From Selaginella tamariscina (taxonomy: Eukaryota > Streptophyta > Lycopodiopsida > Selaginellales > Selaginellaceae): DNA of 64,000 nucleotides. Shown here in pieces: positions 23,136-35,053 of the stretch (the stretch's first letter is position 1; each line of letters begins with the position of its first letter). The stretch is from NCBI GenBank assembly GCA_003024785.1, contig PUQB01000599.1, positions 87,515 to 151,514 of the forward strand, read 5' to 3'. A program made the position numbers and the translations under genes. The notes under the pieces are model-generated. The model did no database searches, was not told the origin of the DNA, and saw only the letters and a list, made by a program, of their open reading frames with translations.

Positions 23136-26100
23136 ATGGAGTCGTCGTCAAATTCAGGGTAAGAATTAAAATAAAATCTGTTATCTCGGATATGTGCTTG
23201 AAGAATTAAATACTGTTGTATACAGATGTGGAATTGAGGTGACATTGAAGACGAGAGCAGGAGAAGAGATGGGCAGGGGGATTCTGGAATCAACTTGGCC
23301 ATATTTTAAGATAAATGGGAAGCGCATTGGAGCAACCATGGTTGCTGTCAAATTAACCTCTGTCACATCTCATGGACAAGCAAAACAATGGAAAGTAGAT
23401 TCGCTAGTCAAGCACCCGAAAGCAAGCTGCGAACCCAGATTGGACGATTCTCGACAGATATGCCTTGTTCCATCCAATGTCACGTTCTCGGATCCAGAGG
23501 TCGCCAGTTACAACAATAATCTCGGGTGGTGTTGTCGACTTGTGGATAATGATGTTCACGTGTTCACTAATGATGTTGACCGTGGAGTTCTTCTTCAGCT
23601 CAACGAAAGCCATCTATGGAGGGGATCCAATTAGATGTCTACTTCGAAGATCTTCAGACTCATCGAGTAGGTGTATTTTCAGCAGAGATTGCTTCACAAT
23701 ATAGAACATCCACAAGTGGAGCAATCGTCCCTCTTCACATTGAAGAAGAACACACGATCATAAGGGAGATTGAGAGGGTGGCTCGGTCTCAGGTTCTTAC
23801 AGATCATTCAATTTGCTTAGGAAGCTCGGGAGCTGGAAGAGTGTGCCGAGAACACAGAACAGCTGCAGTCGGGGATCACACATGTTGATTCGGATCGCAA
23901 AAGAAAATCATCAATCGTTTTTCAGCTGCACCTGTGGCATCTCATGCTGCAATAAGTCACAAGGAAATGATGTTGGATGAAAAGATTTATCCTTGTAGGG
24001 TTAAATATTGCAGCGTCAACCCAAACTTCAATTACAGGCCACTCAACCAGGAACGTGTAGCTGAGCTCATGGAGAAGATGAAGGACGACAATTCTTATAC
24101 CGTTCCACATAATGCTGTTTTGTGTCCATACTAAAGAAGGAAGGGCGCTGACAAAGTCTGGATCACAACCAGAACAACTCATGAAGATTCAGACGGAGAA
24201 TAGAAAATCTATCAAGTACTACATCATTAGTGGCCAGCACACAATAACGGCAGCCCAACGACTTCTCGATGAACACAAAAAGGAACGATGGCAACAAAAC
24301 TTTCCGAGCATACCCGTGAGAAGCTGACAAAAAGATCGGCGTTTTTAGCTAAGCCGAATCTCACAATCGAGCAGTACCATAAGTTATCGGCGGAATGGGA
24401 CGCTGCCAGACACCAACCACTACACAAAAAATGGGAGAAGTTTAAACACACGCGATCCGTGTGGGAATCTCTTGAGCGACCACAAAGAGCTGCAGGAAAT
24501 ACACAATCTGCGAACCGGGTAAGCAAATTGTCTGGGCGGGATTTATCTCGCCGGTATATTAATCTGTCTTTTTCTCAGAGAGTTGAAGAAATTGCAGCAG
24601 TTGATTTTGCCCAGGTGGGCGGGAAGGAAACATCCTTTCTGATGATGTTGATTTCTTGCCCCGAAGATAGGATCTTTGCCAAATGGTTGGGGATTATGGA
24701 ATCCTTTTCAAAAGGAACACTGAAGAAGAAGCAGACAAGTGAAGGGGAGCCCTCAGAAAAGTCTGCAAAGAAACCCAGTAAGACGCCGAAGGCTAAGTCT
24801 GTTCAATCTACAAAGGATGTAGACAACGATTTCAAGCTCACATGGTTGAAGCCTTTAAATGGAACAACGATGGAGGAGATGGAAGTCTTGGCTGATTTGG
24901 TGATCGATGGCAAACTACAAATTAATAACAGCAGCCCAACCTCTCCTTTTCATCTCAAGGCAATGGAGTTGAAGACGGTCAGGCATTTCAAGGAGTGGTT
25001 GGGAATACACTGCCACAAACTGGGTTGGACCTCGACTCAACATATGAAGAGGTCAGCAAATATTTGCATGTGACGAACGATGATATGCTTGTCGAATGGG
25101 TGAACCAATCGGAAGATCTAGGCAAGAATCTATTGCACGCCAACGCCAAAAAGGAGAACATTGGGATGACGCCTTCTCTTATGGCAGTCCTTCAGCAGCG
25201 GAGAACCGAATTGAACCTTATAAAGGAGGATGCTACGAATCACGACAAGCCCACAGATGTTTGTTGTTAGATTCGGAGACTTTATGGGGTAACATCACTG
25301 CTTGTAGGAAACCGTTTCAATTGTTCGTGATGGATCGGCGGGTGTCAAAAAATCTTTCGACAGATAGGGCACTAGAGGATCTGGTGGAGAAACTTAGCCG
25401 TGCAAGCATATACATAGAAGGTATTTATTATTGAATTCATGCTTGCGCTCTTCACTGATACCTACTTTTTCAGGTATTTATTTCTTGATTCTTGCTCATG
25501 TCACCGATACTTTTGCCTTCGCCTTCGCCAAGAAGAATAGACATCGTTGGACAGGATTTTATATGAACGATGCTAATCCCAAGTGCATTGATACGTTGTT
25601 CACTTGGTTGTTAGGAATGCGCCAAACAATTTCAAGCTTCCAAATGACTGGCCAGGCATCTGTTTGCACTCCAACGGCCCTGAACCTCCATCCGATACAC
25701 CGATAGGTGAGAGTGACGTATTCGGCAATGTACGTTATCCAAACATTACAAGTCAAGCGGCACGGAGCATCGTCAACTTGATCAGGGGTCCTCACAGTGA
25801 TGCGTGGGTTTTTGACTACTGCACTAGGGGGTCCGTCTTGAAGGAGTGTTACCTTCGGCATACATGTGTGTTTGCCGTTGAAAAGGATAAGACCATGGTT
25901 GAGGACCTGAACAAGTGGATAGATAGGTTCAACTGAGTACCCCAACGAATCCATAAAGGAGTATTTGAGAAAGTTCCCTCCAGAAGTGCGATAGCTCTGA
26001 AGAATCTGGTTCGGAGTCTGAGGACGAACTTCAATCAGATATTAGACCGGAAGTTATCTCGAGGAGTACAGAACATTCACACTCCAGGACCCATGGAAAC

Positions 26101-26206
26101 ATCAAAAATGCAGAAGATCTTGAACCATCTCACAAGCGGCTTAGACCTTCTTCTTCTCACTCAGAAGGTAATAGCGAAGAAAATTGTTAATGAATTGTTA
26201 GAGTGA
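23136..26206 (+). CDS. Copy Y ParB/sulfiredoxin-like plus DNA-methyltransferase-like protein
   Basis: Begins MESSSNSG at 23136, with a GT-AG intron at 23159-23224, others at about 24519-24578 and 25422-25473, and stop TGA at 26204-26206. The first third (CGIEVTLKTRAGEEMGRG onward) is unknown and ends in a basic DRKRKSS stretch. A ParB-like domain follows: VNPNFNYRPLNQERVAELM, then YYIISGQHTITAAQRLL (near 24010-24270), matching the R-x-L and G-x-H/R-R-x-x-A-A pattern of ParB/Srx folds. A Lys-rich linker (about 24730-24820) leads to a methyltransferase-like region: QLFVMDRRV sits where motif IV (DPPY) is expected, and AWVFDYCTRGSVL...FAVEKD (near 25800-25890) resembles motifs I and II, in beta-class order. 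The altered motif IV makes catalysis doubtful. The C-terminus is acidic and Ser-rich with a KRLRP nuclear-signal-like stretch. Frame breaks near 23630, 23920, 24130, 24320, 25040-25190 and 25620. Domain calls rest on motifs only. Confidence 0.65.
24534..24554. repeat. Single decayed palindrome in an intron of the copy Y ParB-like gene
   Basis: GGGCGGGATTTATCTCGCC within the intron 24519-24578; a diverged copy of the array unit. The same unit occurs at 36589-36609 in copy X, so it predates the split of the two copies. Confidence 0.7.
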
Positions 26207-26309
26207 CGAATAGTTGTAAATGAGTGTAACATAAGGCATTTTTGTATATTTCGTTTATATTTGTACAGAAAATAAATTCTCAAGGATTAATGAAGCTTTT
26301 AGTTCAAAC

Positions 26310-27626
26310 ATGGGTCACACATTAACAAGGTAAATAATATACCTTGATAATTTTAAGGTCAGCTAATTATCATTTTGCAGATGTAATGAAATTGAGAACA
26401 TGGATTTTCAGCATTGCCATGAGGTAAGAGAGGGGTTTGGCGACAATTTCTTGTGCCACATGTCAGAATGACAGAGTTCATGCAGGAAATGGATAATAAT
26501 GCAGCTCAAAACATCGTTACCATGGGGCCACTTCAGTTTTTCATCATTTTTTTTGGCTTCAGTTCCGAAATCAATTTCTTCAGCGCATGCAATATCTGAA
26601 TCTTGTAAGGATGATGTACAATTAAATGATGAAGGGATAGGCAACGATAGTGGCAACAATAAATGTGAAAGGGAGCAAACAAGTGATTTGCAAAGCATTC
26701 AAGAGGCAACACACCCATGTTACTCATGGCCATATTGTGTTGTTGGATGTCAATGGTGTTCTGCTTCATCGACAAAGGCCCGAGGATAGAAAAAAGAAAT
26801 CAAACAAGGAGATTTCATTCCTTGTCATGGTAAATTTCGATATGATATTATTTTTCGTCCAGGGTTGGATCGTCTCTTTCAAAAGCTTAAGGAGATGGGT
26901 GCGCTTGTGGGGATTTGGTCATGCATGCAGATTCATAACTTAACACCGCTGTTGAATTTACTTAAGAAACATTGTAGTGTTGCAGAAGAGGTGATTCGTA
27001 AAGATTGGATTTTTGACCAGCGAATATGTTATAAACCTCTCGAATTTCACAATATAAGAAAGGAAAGCAAGCCATACTTCTTCAAGAATGAAAGAATAAT
27101 TGGGACTCATGGGGAGATCAGTCGCTTAAGGATAATGAAGAACGCACATATCTTAGTAGTAGACGACTCTCCTCAGAAGGCTATGCTCAACCAAAACATT
27201 GCTTGTATTCATCCAATCACTTTCGATCCATATTCTGATACCATATCATGGATGAGCTAGTGAACTACTTGGATACGTGCCTCAGAAAGAAGAATCTCGA
27301 AAATTTTTGTGAGCAGTATCCACCGTATCATACATTTCCTGAAGCTTTTCTTTCTCGTGATATTGAATTTTATAAAATGAAGGATAGCAACCGGGCGCTT
27401 TATAATATTATTCTTAAGGAACGTCAGTTTTTAGATGAGCCTTTATGCAGACCTTCTTATCACATCTTATGTATTAACAAGGATGGCAACTCCCAATTGC
27501 ATTCGTGAGAGTGTTAAGTGGTGGCAACAACATCAAGATATTGACCAAAATGATTTGATTAATCCGGAGAGTGATGATTTAGACAAAATGAAGATTTCTT
27601 GTATGGTTAGAAGAAAGTATTTATAA
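26310..27626 (+). CDS. Copy Y FCP1/NIF-type HAD phosphatase-like protein
   Basis: Possible start MGHTLTR at 26310 with GT-AG introns at about 26331-26380 and 26422-26480; stop at 27624-27626. The core matches the plant FCP1-homology (NLI-interacting factor) HAD family: LLDVNGVLLHR (motif I; the second Asp of DxD is Asn, as I recall for many plant members), RPGLDRLFQKLKEMG, GIWSCM (motif II Ser), SKPYFFKNE, and LVVDDSPQKAMLNQN (motif IV DD). The C-terminal 120 residues (EFYKMKDSNRALYNII to RRKYL) are unrecognised. By family it would dephosphorylate a phosphoprotein, with RNA polymerase II CTD the classic substrate, but activity is not assured. Frame breaks near 26710, 26790-26870, 27030 and 27245. 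It lies about 100 bp after the ParB-like gene on the same strand. Likely captured from a plant host gene. Confidence 0.7.
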
Positions 27627-27885
27627 AAAATTAACATGTTGATAAGAAAATGATTTCATTTGTAATTATGTTTGATAGTATTTCTTTTATTGTAAACTAT
27701 TTTTAGAATAATATGAATATTCTAAGATATTTTAGGAATATTCCTTACTAAGTAAGGTTATTGAAGGATTAATTTTTAATTAATTAATATTTAAGGCTTA
27801 ATTACATATTAATTAAATGATTAATTAATAATTAAAACTTAAGTATTAATTAGTAATTTATTTTATATTCCCATTTTCACGTATC
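27627..27885. other. Right subterminal region of copy Y
   Basis: AT-rich DNA between the HAD-like gene and the right terminal repeat. ATATTCTAAGATATTTTAGG (27717 on) echoes in inverted form the AAAGGAATATTCTTTAGAAT of the left subterminal DNA of copy X, so inverted similarity extends irregularly beyond the terminal repeat. Confidence 0.5.
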
Positions 27886-27911
27886 ATGCCCACTTTAGTT
27901 ACAACGTGCAT
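27886..27911 (-). repeat. Right terminal inverted repeat of copy Y
   Basis: ATGCCCACTTTAGTTACAAC followed by GTGCAT; reverse complement of the left ends with a few substitutions. The duplication ACAT follows at 27912-27915, and copy X's transposase gene then resumes. Confidence 0.85.
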
Positions 27912-27915
27912 ACAT

Positions 27916-29413
27916 TTCCAAGGCACTTTGGTGTTGCAACGAGCTTTGGAATGCTGGTCTTTGAATGATCCATCTTGTCATGGATCAAGCACAGGTACTC
28001 TGATGGGCGTGACACAGAAAAATGCAGCTTGCATAGTACTGAGACCGGCAAGTTTGTTGTGCAATCATGTGGGCCTCCATCTTCTTTTGAATGGCAGTGA
28101 TCTCCACCAAGGTTTTTGCACAAGCTTCTGCAGCCTTTAATGATGTACAAGTGTCACACTTGGAAAAGCTAGAGTGTTTTGCAATCTGCACATCCTTAAA
28201 ATGAATATTCCATATGTTATTGAATGTACCATTGCAGATTGCTTGCAGCCCCATCAAGCTAAGGCACTTATTCACATGTTCACACAGCTTCAATTGAGTG
28301 TAGATCGAAGGCAAAACCTTGAGATTTTCCTTGACCCTTGCATTTGTGGTTCGGCATTTGTGAGGCATCCTGTCTGCATTTGCTTCCACAAAAGCCTTGA
28401 GTATCTCTATGGCTGCCATAATGTGAGAGCGGGTTTTAACCAAGCGAGTGTTCCCATGTATTGAGGTTCGCGCTCCATCTAGCCACTCATCCCTCCGACG
28501 GTAAAACGTGGTCTTTGGGATCCCGTATATACTATACCAAGCTTTGAAGCAGATGGCCACCTTATTAAACCATGGATGTACTCTAATAACCTGTGTCCGA
28601 GATCATTCCATCAATACACCCCATATACAAACTCATGCCTTTGCTTTTGGGTGAGCATATGAAAGACATATCTACATTGGGTAATTTCATTCTGGTCTGG
28701 CATCTGACAACACTTCTTTCTTGCAGCAATCAATCGTGGAAATGCTCGTAACACTTTTGGAAGATGTAAGATCCATCTTCACCCTCTTGCTAAAACTTGC
28801 AATGGAAGATCTACAACCCATGAATCGCCTTTTTCTTACAATAAGACCAATGCAAGGAACCTCTTCAAATATGAGTTGTTCTTCCGGGTTGTTATTATTG
28901 AAATCCAACCCAGAATATGTTGAACCATCTTGCCGTCTTAATTCAGATGTTCGCCACCTCATGAGGAATCCAGGATGCAATGTGCCATTAGGTGAAACCT
29001 CTGTCACAACTACACCCACGAAGTCGGACCCTAGTTTCTCCTCTGACACTGTTTCCATTGGATTTATAGATGTGATGATGCCTCTTCCGACTTCAATCTC
29101 ACGAAGAAAGAGAATCACCTCATCCATCACAGCAGGCAAGCCATCATCTGGTAAACTCGTGCTACTATTTGTTTGTGACTCTGCATATTCTGTGTCAGCC
29201 TTGACTTCATCCAAATTCCACAATACAGGAGAACCCTCCTCAAATTCCATTCCCAGAACCTTAACATGCTTGAAATGGTGTTTACCCATACGTACATATA
29301 AGATCCTTGGTAATATTATGACATGATGCATTATCATTTCGAACTTCCACAGTTCCAATGCTAACTATCTCGTTGTTCCGAAGAAGACATACTTTATCTC
29401 CAGTATTATACAT
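27916..29413 (-). pseudogene. Copy X transposase gene, 5' half
   Basis: N-terminal half of the outer copy's transposase, with an initiator ATG (MYNTGDK) at 29413 just after a conserved acceptor. It keeps the regions that match copy Y (VLWNLDEVKADTEYAESQTN near 29200; SIYGIPKTTFYRRRDEWLDG near 28500; MDHSKTSIPKLVATPKCLG near 27950). It breaks off at the ACAT target at 27912-27915. Frame interruptions near 28560-28690 and 29290-29330 differ from those of copy Y. Confidence 0.85.
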
Positions 29414-29562
29414 ATTGTCCTGCACATAAATAATTGTGTGATTTATGATATCTGTTTATGCAATATTTCTAAGAAATCAGAACTGCGGTTGCTTAATAAA
29501 ATGCATGTGCAATAATACATAATTATGTATAGAGATAATATCTCATGCTTTATTAATACAAT

Positions 29563-30472
29563 TGATGGGCGGGATTAATCCCGCCCACGACTCCCTCCGA
29601 CGAGGAATGATGGGCGGCATTAATCCCGCTGCCGACTGTACCCCTTTGGAGTGAGCCAGCGGGATTAATCCCGCCGACGAAGCTACCCTTTCGGAGAGAG
29701 TCGGCGAAAAATCCTGCCGTTGATTCCCTCCCACGAGGAAGACCGAGGGCGGAATTAATCCTGCCATGGACTCCCTCCGATGAGGAAGAAGCGGTGGATT
29801 AATCCCGCCCTCGGATCTTCCTCGTCGGAGAGGCGGTGAGATTAATCCTGCCGTGGACTCCCTCCAATGAGGAAGTATCCACGGATTAATCCCGCCGCCG
29901 GATCTTCCTCGTCGAAGAGAGGCAGCGGATTAATCCCGCCGCAAATCCCTCCGACAAGGAAGAGGGGGCAGGATTAATCCTGCCCACAACTCTGACGATG
30001 GGGAATAGGCGGTTGGATTAATCCCGCCCACAACTCTGACAACAGGGAATAGGCGGCGGGATTAATCCCGTTCACAACTCTTTCCGAAGATATGATTTCA
30101 AAGAGATCTCGGGATGAATCATGCTCACAAATATTTAAAACAGGGAAGTGGTGGCGAGATTAATCCCGCCACCCCTTCTCTGCCTCCTAAAATGGTTGGC
30201 GAGTTAATCCCGTCGACAACTCTTTTTAATAAATTCAAGTAACTTTTTATCAGTTAAGAGAGTTATTGACAGGATTAATCCCGCCACTCTTTTTAAAAGG
30301 TGGAGAAGCATTGTCCGAACTAATTCTGCCATAACTATCAAAGAGATGGTGGCGGGATTAATCCCGCTACCTCTTCGAAGAGACAAAAAAAAATGGCCGG
30401 ATTAATTCCGGAGCCCCGGCTAACCGAGAATATTAAATTAGAAGTATATTTAAACGGGATAAATCCCTAACA
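29563..30472. repeat. Palindrome array 1 of copy X (~19 units)
   Basis: Same unit and flanks as 17920-18440 but almost twice as long, with about nineteen units. The extra block has a period of roughly 50 bp with spacers like GACTCCCTCCGATGAGGAAG, absent from copy Y. Several units show symmetric arm changes (GGGGCAGGATTAATCCTGCCC). Confidence 0.9.
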
Positions 30473-30584
30473 AAATATATTGTAATCCTAATGCATTCCT
30501 AAATCCCTTAATTCTAAAATTTAAGAGAGAATGTAAGAAAGTGAATCTTTATAAATATATCTAAATTTGTTTATAATACTTACT

Positions 30585-31007
30585 TGTAAACAGCACTGAA
30601 GGCGCCGTGCTTTCCTATAAATAATAGCGCACCCAATTTATGTCGCTCTTAAGCTGATCACTAACAAGAAAAAAGAAAATCTGAAAAGTAAAAAATAAAG
30701 AAATAAAAAAACCCTTGCCGGGGAAAGAACCAGATCTGAATTTGAGTAGGAAATTAAATGCATTTTCAAATTTACATGTCAGACCGACAATACTTATGTC
30801 AGAAATTCGAAATTTTTTGAAAATAATAGAAAAGAAAATTTAAGATGAGTTGAAACAAATAATTAACAATTTGACATATATACTCTCCAATTCCAATGAA
30901 TGTTTTAAAATTGCATTTAATGTTATTCAAGTGATTCAAGCTGTTTAATATTATGAAATTTTTGTAATTATTCTACATTCTTAATATCAAGTATATATTA
31001 TTAAGTT

Positions 31008-31064
<57 letters not shown>

Positions 31065-33070
31065 TAATACAATAAATAAATTGATATATTATTATGTATC
31101 ATTTAAAATATATTCATAGTTTGTTTATTATTATTATTTTCTTAATTACTTGAGTAATTAATTTACATTTCCTACTATTAATGGGATATTCTTTATTATT
31201 TTCTTAATATTCAAAGAATATTCCAATATAAACCTGATTATCATAATTAAATTAGTCTTATTCTTAATTATCTCAGCAATTATTCTACATTTGTATATAT
31301 TAATGGGATTTTCTCAATTAATTTGTTATTATTTCAAGAATATTCCTATGTTAAACCTTATTATCAATATAAATTAATATATATTATTAAAACTATATAT
31401 GACTATATATTAAATAAAATGATGTATTATTATGTATAATTTAAAATATGTTCATAGTGTGTATATTAATATCATTTTCTTAATTACTTGAGTAATTAAT
31501 CTTCTTATATCAATGCGATATTCTTTATTATTTTCTTATTATTTCAAAAATATTTCAATATTAAACATGATTATCATAATAATTTAGTTAATTATTCAGT
31601 AATTGATCTACATTTGTATATATTAATGGGATTTTCTCAATTAATTTCTTTATTTCAAGAATATTCTAATGTTAAACCTTATTATCAATATTAAATTAAT
31701 ATATATTATTAAAACTATATATGGCTATATATTAAATAAATCATATATTATTATGTATAATTTAAAATATGTTCATAGTGTGTTTATAATATTATTTTCT
31801 TAATTATTCGATGTTTGTTTTGCACACATATATAAACACAATCATAAATTTATATATACACGTGCATACACATTAGAAGCACTTACAGAGACACATATGC
31901 ACACACATGCACATTGTCCTAAACCAAACTTGAGAAATTATATGTTGCTTATTTATTGAAAAACATTATGTTCAACGCATGTATGATTTATATATACTCA
32001 GTCTGTGTGTATGTAACACATTGAATTTACACATGTAATATATATGTATGTCTGTGTATACAAGTGTGTATGTATATATGTGTACTAATATATGCAATGT
32101 GTACGATTTTCATTTGTTAACACTCTCTCTCTTCCTCATACATACACAGTGTCACAATGCATAATCCCTTCTCTCATACATACACACCATGCATGATCAC
32201 GATCCATAATATGTAGCTTGTCTCTTCTCTCATACATACACACCATGCATGATCCATAAATGGCTACTGTTATAATATTAATATGTAGAATGTATATCTG
32301 TGTATAATATGTGTATGTATATGTGTACTAATATATGCAATGCGTACAAAATTAATTTTTTAACACTCACTCCTCTCATACATACACACCATGCATGATC
32401 CATCCTAACCCTAAACCCTAAACCTATGTAACACATTGAATTTACACATGTAATATGTATGTATGTCTGTGTGTATACACGTGTGTATGTATATGTGTGT
32501 TATTAATATAAATAATGTGTATGAATTTAATTTGTTAACACTCTTTCTCTTCTCTCATACATACACACCATGTATGATCCATATTAATATGTACTGTCTC
32601 TCTTCTCTCAAACATACACACTATGCATGATCCATAATATGTATTGTCCCTCTTCTCTTAAACATACACACCATGCATGATCTATAATATATACTCTGTC
32701 TCTCTAATATTAATATGTATTAATATGTATGTATGTCTGTGTATAATACTATGTGTGTATATATGTATCGTTGCACGTGAAACTTTAACACTCTCATGGA
32801 CACACACATGTTAAACCCCTGGATGATTTTATTCTTGGGTGTATGTGATACACCCACACACACGCACACGCTGATAATATAATGAAAGAATATTTGTTTA
32901 GGGCGAATCTATAGTTTATTCTTTTTAAGGTTTAAGTATATTCTTAGAAAGAATATTCAATTAGGGTTAATATATATTCTATTCCTTTTAGGGTTTAGGT
33001 ATATTCCTAGGGTTTCAAAAGTAAGGCGGCGGAGGCGACAACTTGAGATCAAATCTCTCTCTCATACACA
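30585..33070. other. Copy X non-coding core
   Basis: Counterpart of 18600-21073: conserved transposase leader exon near 30584-30640 (GGCGCCGTGCTTTCCTATAA), AT-rich tandem duplication at about 31080-31800, a (TA)n run at about 31012-31052, minisatellite with CCATGCATGATC units at about 31850-32800, a short CCCTAAA run near 32406, and TTAGGGTTT motifs at about 32960-33015 before the leader exon that ends at 33071. No gene seen. Confidence 0.6.
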
Positions 33071-33099
33071 GGTGAGATCTCTCTATCTCTCTCTCACAC

Positions 33100-33213
33100 A
33101 CACACTCTTGAGTTATTTATTTATTTTTTTATTCACATATATATTTATATGTGTGTGTATCTTAATAATATAATTTAGATCTCTATCTCTCGCACACACA
33201 CGCACACTCGTAT

Positions 33214-33285
<72 letters not shown>

Positions 33286-33406
33286 TTGTGTTTATGTATC
33301 TGTATAATTTTATTAATTTATTAACTTTATCTCTTGCACACGCACGCACACTCCTGTTTATCTGTATGATTTTATTTGTTTCACTCACACATGCATACTC
33401 ACGATA

Positions 33407-33437
<31 letters not shown>

Positions 33438-33535
33438 ATACCTATATACATATAATATACATACATATATTATGTGTACCAGTATCTGTATAATTCTATT
33501 TATTTATCTATTTCTCGTACACACACGCACACTCC

Positions 33536-33580
<45 letters not shown>

Positions 33581-33955
33581 GTGTGTGTGTGTATCTGTAT
33601 GATTTTATTTGTTTCACACACACATACACACGATATACATATACACACATATATATATATATACCTATGTACATATATACATACATATATTATGTGTACC
33701 AGTATCTGTATAATTTTATTTATTTATCTATCTCTCGCACACACACGCACACTCCTGTATATACATATACATATACACATATATGTGTGTGTGTGTGTGT
33801 ATCTATATAATTTAATTTATTTAGCACACACATACGATATACATATACATATACATATGTGTGTGTGTATCAGTATAATTTTATTTATTTGTCTATCTCT
33901 AGCACACACACGCACTCTCCTACACACACATATACATATGGATATATATGTGTGT
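33100..33955. repeat. CA/TG/TA minisatellite, copy X
   Basis: Four to five imperfect units of about 170-215 bp, marked by TTTATCTATCTCTCGCACAC starts near 33180, 33500 and 33720. Includes long (CA)n runs at about 33217-33252 and 33541-33578. Homologous to 21090-21884. Confidence 0.7.
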
Positions 33956-33956
33956 G

Positions 33957-34862
33957 TAGCAGCGGGATTAATCCCACCGTTATATGGTTAGACCCTCGGC
34001 GGCGGGATTAATCCCACTGCCCTTCAAGCAGGCTATTCAGTTAGCCTCATGAGCGGCGGGATTAATCCTGCCGCCCATGAAGCTAACCAAAGAGCGGCGG
34101 GATTAATCCCGCCGGCCATGGCTGTGTGCTAGGGCCTAGGCGGCGGATTAATCCCGCCTACGCATGCCCTGCGCGGAATCGGGCGGGATTTATCCCGCCG
34201 CCATTGGCCTGCCTGAAGGGCCTAGGCGGCGGGATTAATCCCGCGATTTCGCACAGGGCATTGGCGTTCGGCGGGATTAATCCCGCCGCCATGGCTGAGT
34301 GTGGGCCTGGCGCGGATTAATCTCCGCGTACGCATGCCCTGCGCGGAATCGGGCGGGATTATCCCGCCGCCAGGCCTGCCTGAAGGCCTAGGCGGCGGGA
34401 TTAATCCCGCCCGATTCGCAGGGAATTGGCGTCCGGCGGGATTAATCCCGCCGCATAGGGACCGAGTGAAGGCCCTGGGCGCGGGATTAATCCCGCCGAG
34501 CCTTCAATGCCTGTTGGAGGAATGAATCCCGCCACCCTTCCTTTTTCTCCATTGGTGAGTCGGACCAATCCCAAACGTTTCTGTCTGAGACGTAGAAGGT
34601 TTACAACATACCAATGGAGAGAACTGGGAAGGGTGGGAAATTCATTTAACCATCCCTTACATGGTGGGCGAGATTAATCCCGCCCCTTTCTGGAGTCACT
34701 GAAGGGGTGTGAAAATAAATCCTGCCCAGTTCTCTCTGAGACCGAGAAGGGTGGCAAGATTAATTCCGCACTCCCGTTCAAGGCCTCCAGAAAGGTGGCG
34801 AGATTAATCCCGCCCACTCTTTCAGGAGGCATTGAATGAAAGATTAATCCCGCCGCACCTTC
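33957..34862. repeat. Palindrome array 2 of copy X (~20 units)
   Basis: About twenty palindromic units in 0.9 kb. A higher-order duplication of several units is visible around 34137-34260 and 34310-34450 (CGCATGCCCTGCGCGGAATC repeated). Units such as CGGCGGGATTAATCCCGCCG are perfect. Confidence 0.9.
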
Positions 34863-34970
34863 CATGTGAATATATATGTGTATTAGTATATATAAGTTGC
34901 ATATCTCATTTTATTTACTTTTATCATCTTATCATAATATTTCGAGTAAAAGCTAGGAATCTATGTAAAA

Positions 34971-35053
34971 CTGTCCAGAGCTCACATTTGTGGTGGTTCT
35001 AAAACGAAATGTTATCTTTCTTTTGCACTAGCACAAATGTGAGCTTTGGACAG
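34971..35053. repeat. 22-bp inverted repeat (hairpin) downstream of array 2, copy X
   Basis: Arms 34971-34992 (CTGTCCAGAGCTCACATTTG...) and 35032-35053 (CACAAATGTGAGCTTTGGAC...) are reverse complements with one mismatch around a loop of about 40 nt. In copy Y the left arm is intact (about 22897) and the right arm has decayed. Confidence 0.7.

Larger units (their letters stand above)
14178..27911. mobile_element. Inner copy (Y) of the same ~14 kb DNA transposon
   Basis: 13,734 bp inserted into copy X's transposase gene. The left end begins ATGCATTTTGTAATTAAATG at 14178. The right end finishes TTTAGTTACAACGTGCAT at 27911. The 4-bp duplication ACAT lies at 14174-14177 and 27912-27915. The uninterrupted target survives in Y itself at 16266-16269 (TCATGACATTTCC), which matches the X flanks with one ACAT removed. 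The gene and repeat order equals that of X, so this copy defines the complete layout. Transposase, ParB/methyltransferase-like and FCP1-like genes are all present but each has frame breaks. Confidence 0.9.

Noticed and set aside
23136-27626. Bacterial or phage contamination, suggested by ParB- and methylase-like domains
   Set aside because: The genes have GT-AG introns, occur in two diverged copies inside defined terminal repeats, and are flanked by plant genes and plant retroelements.
12237-27911. Six-base ATGCAT target duplication
   Set aside because: Treating ATGCA[A/T] as part of the terminal repeat gives perfect 4-bp duplications for both insertions and exactly restores the empty site at 16266-16269; the six-base model needs ten unexplained extra bases.
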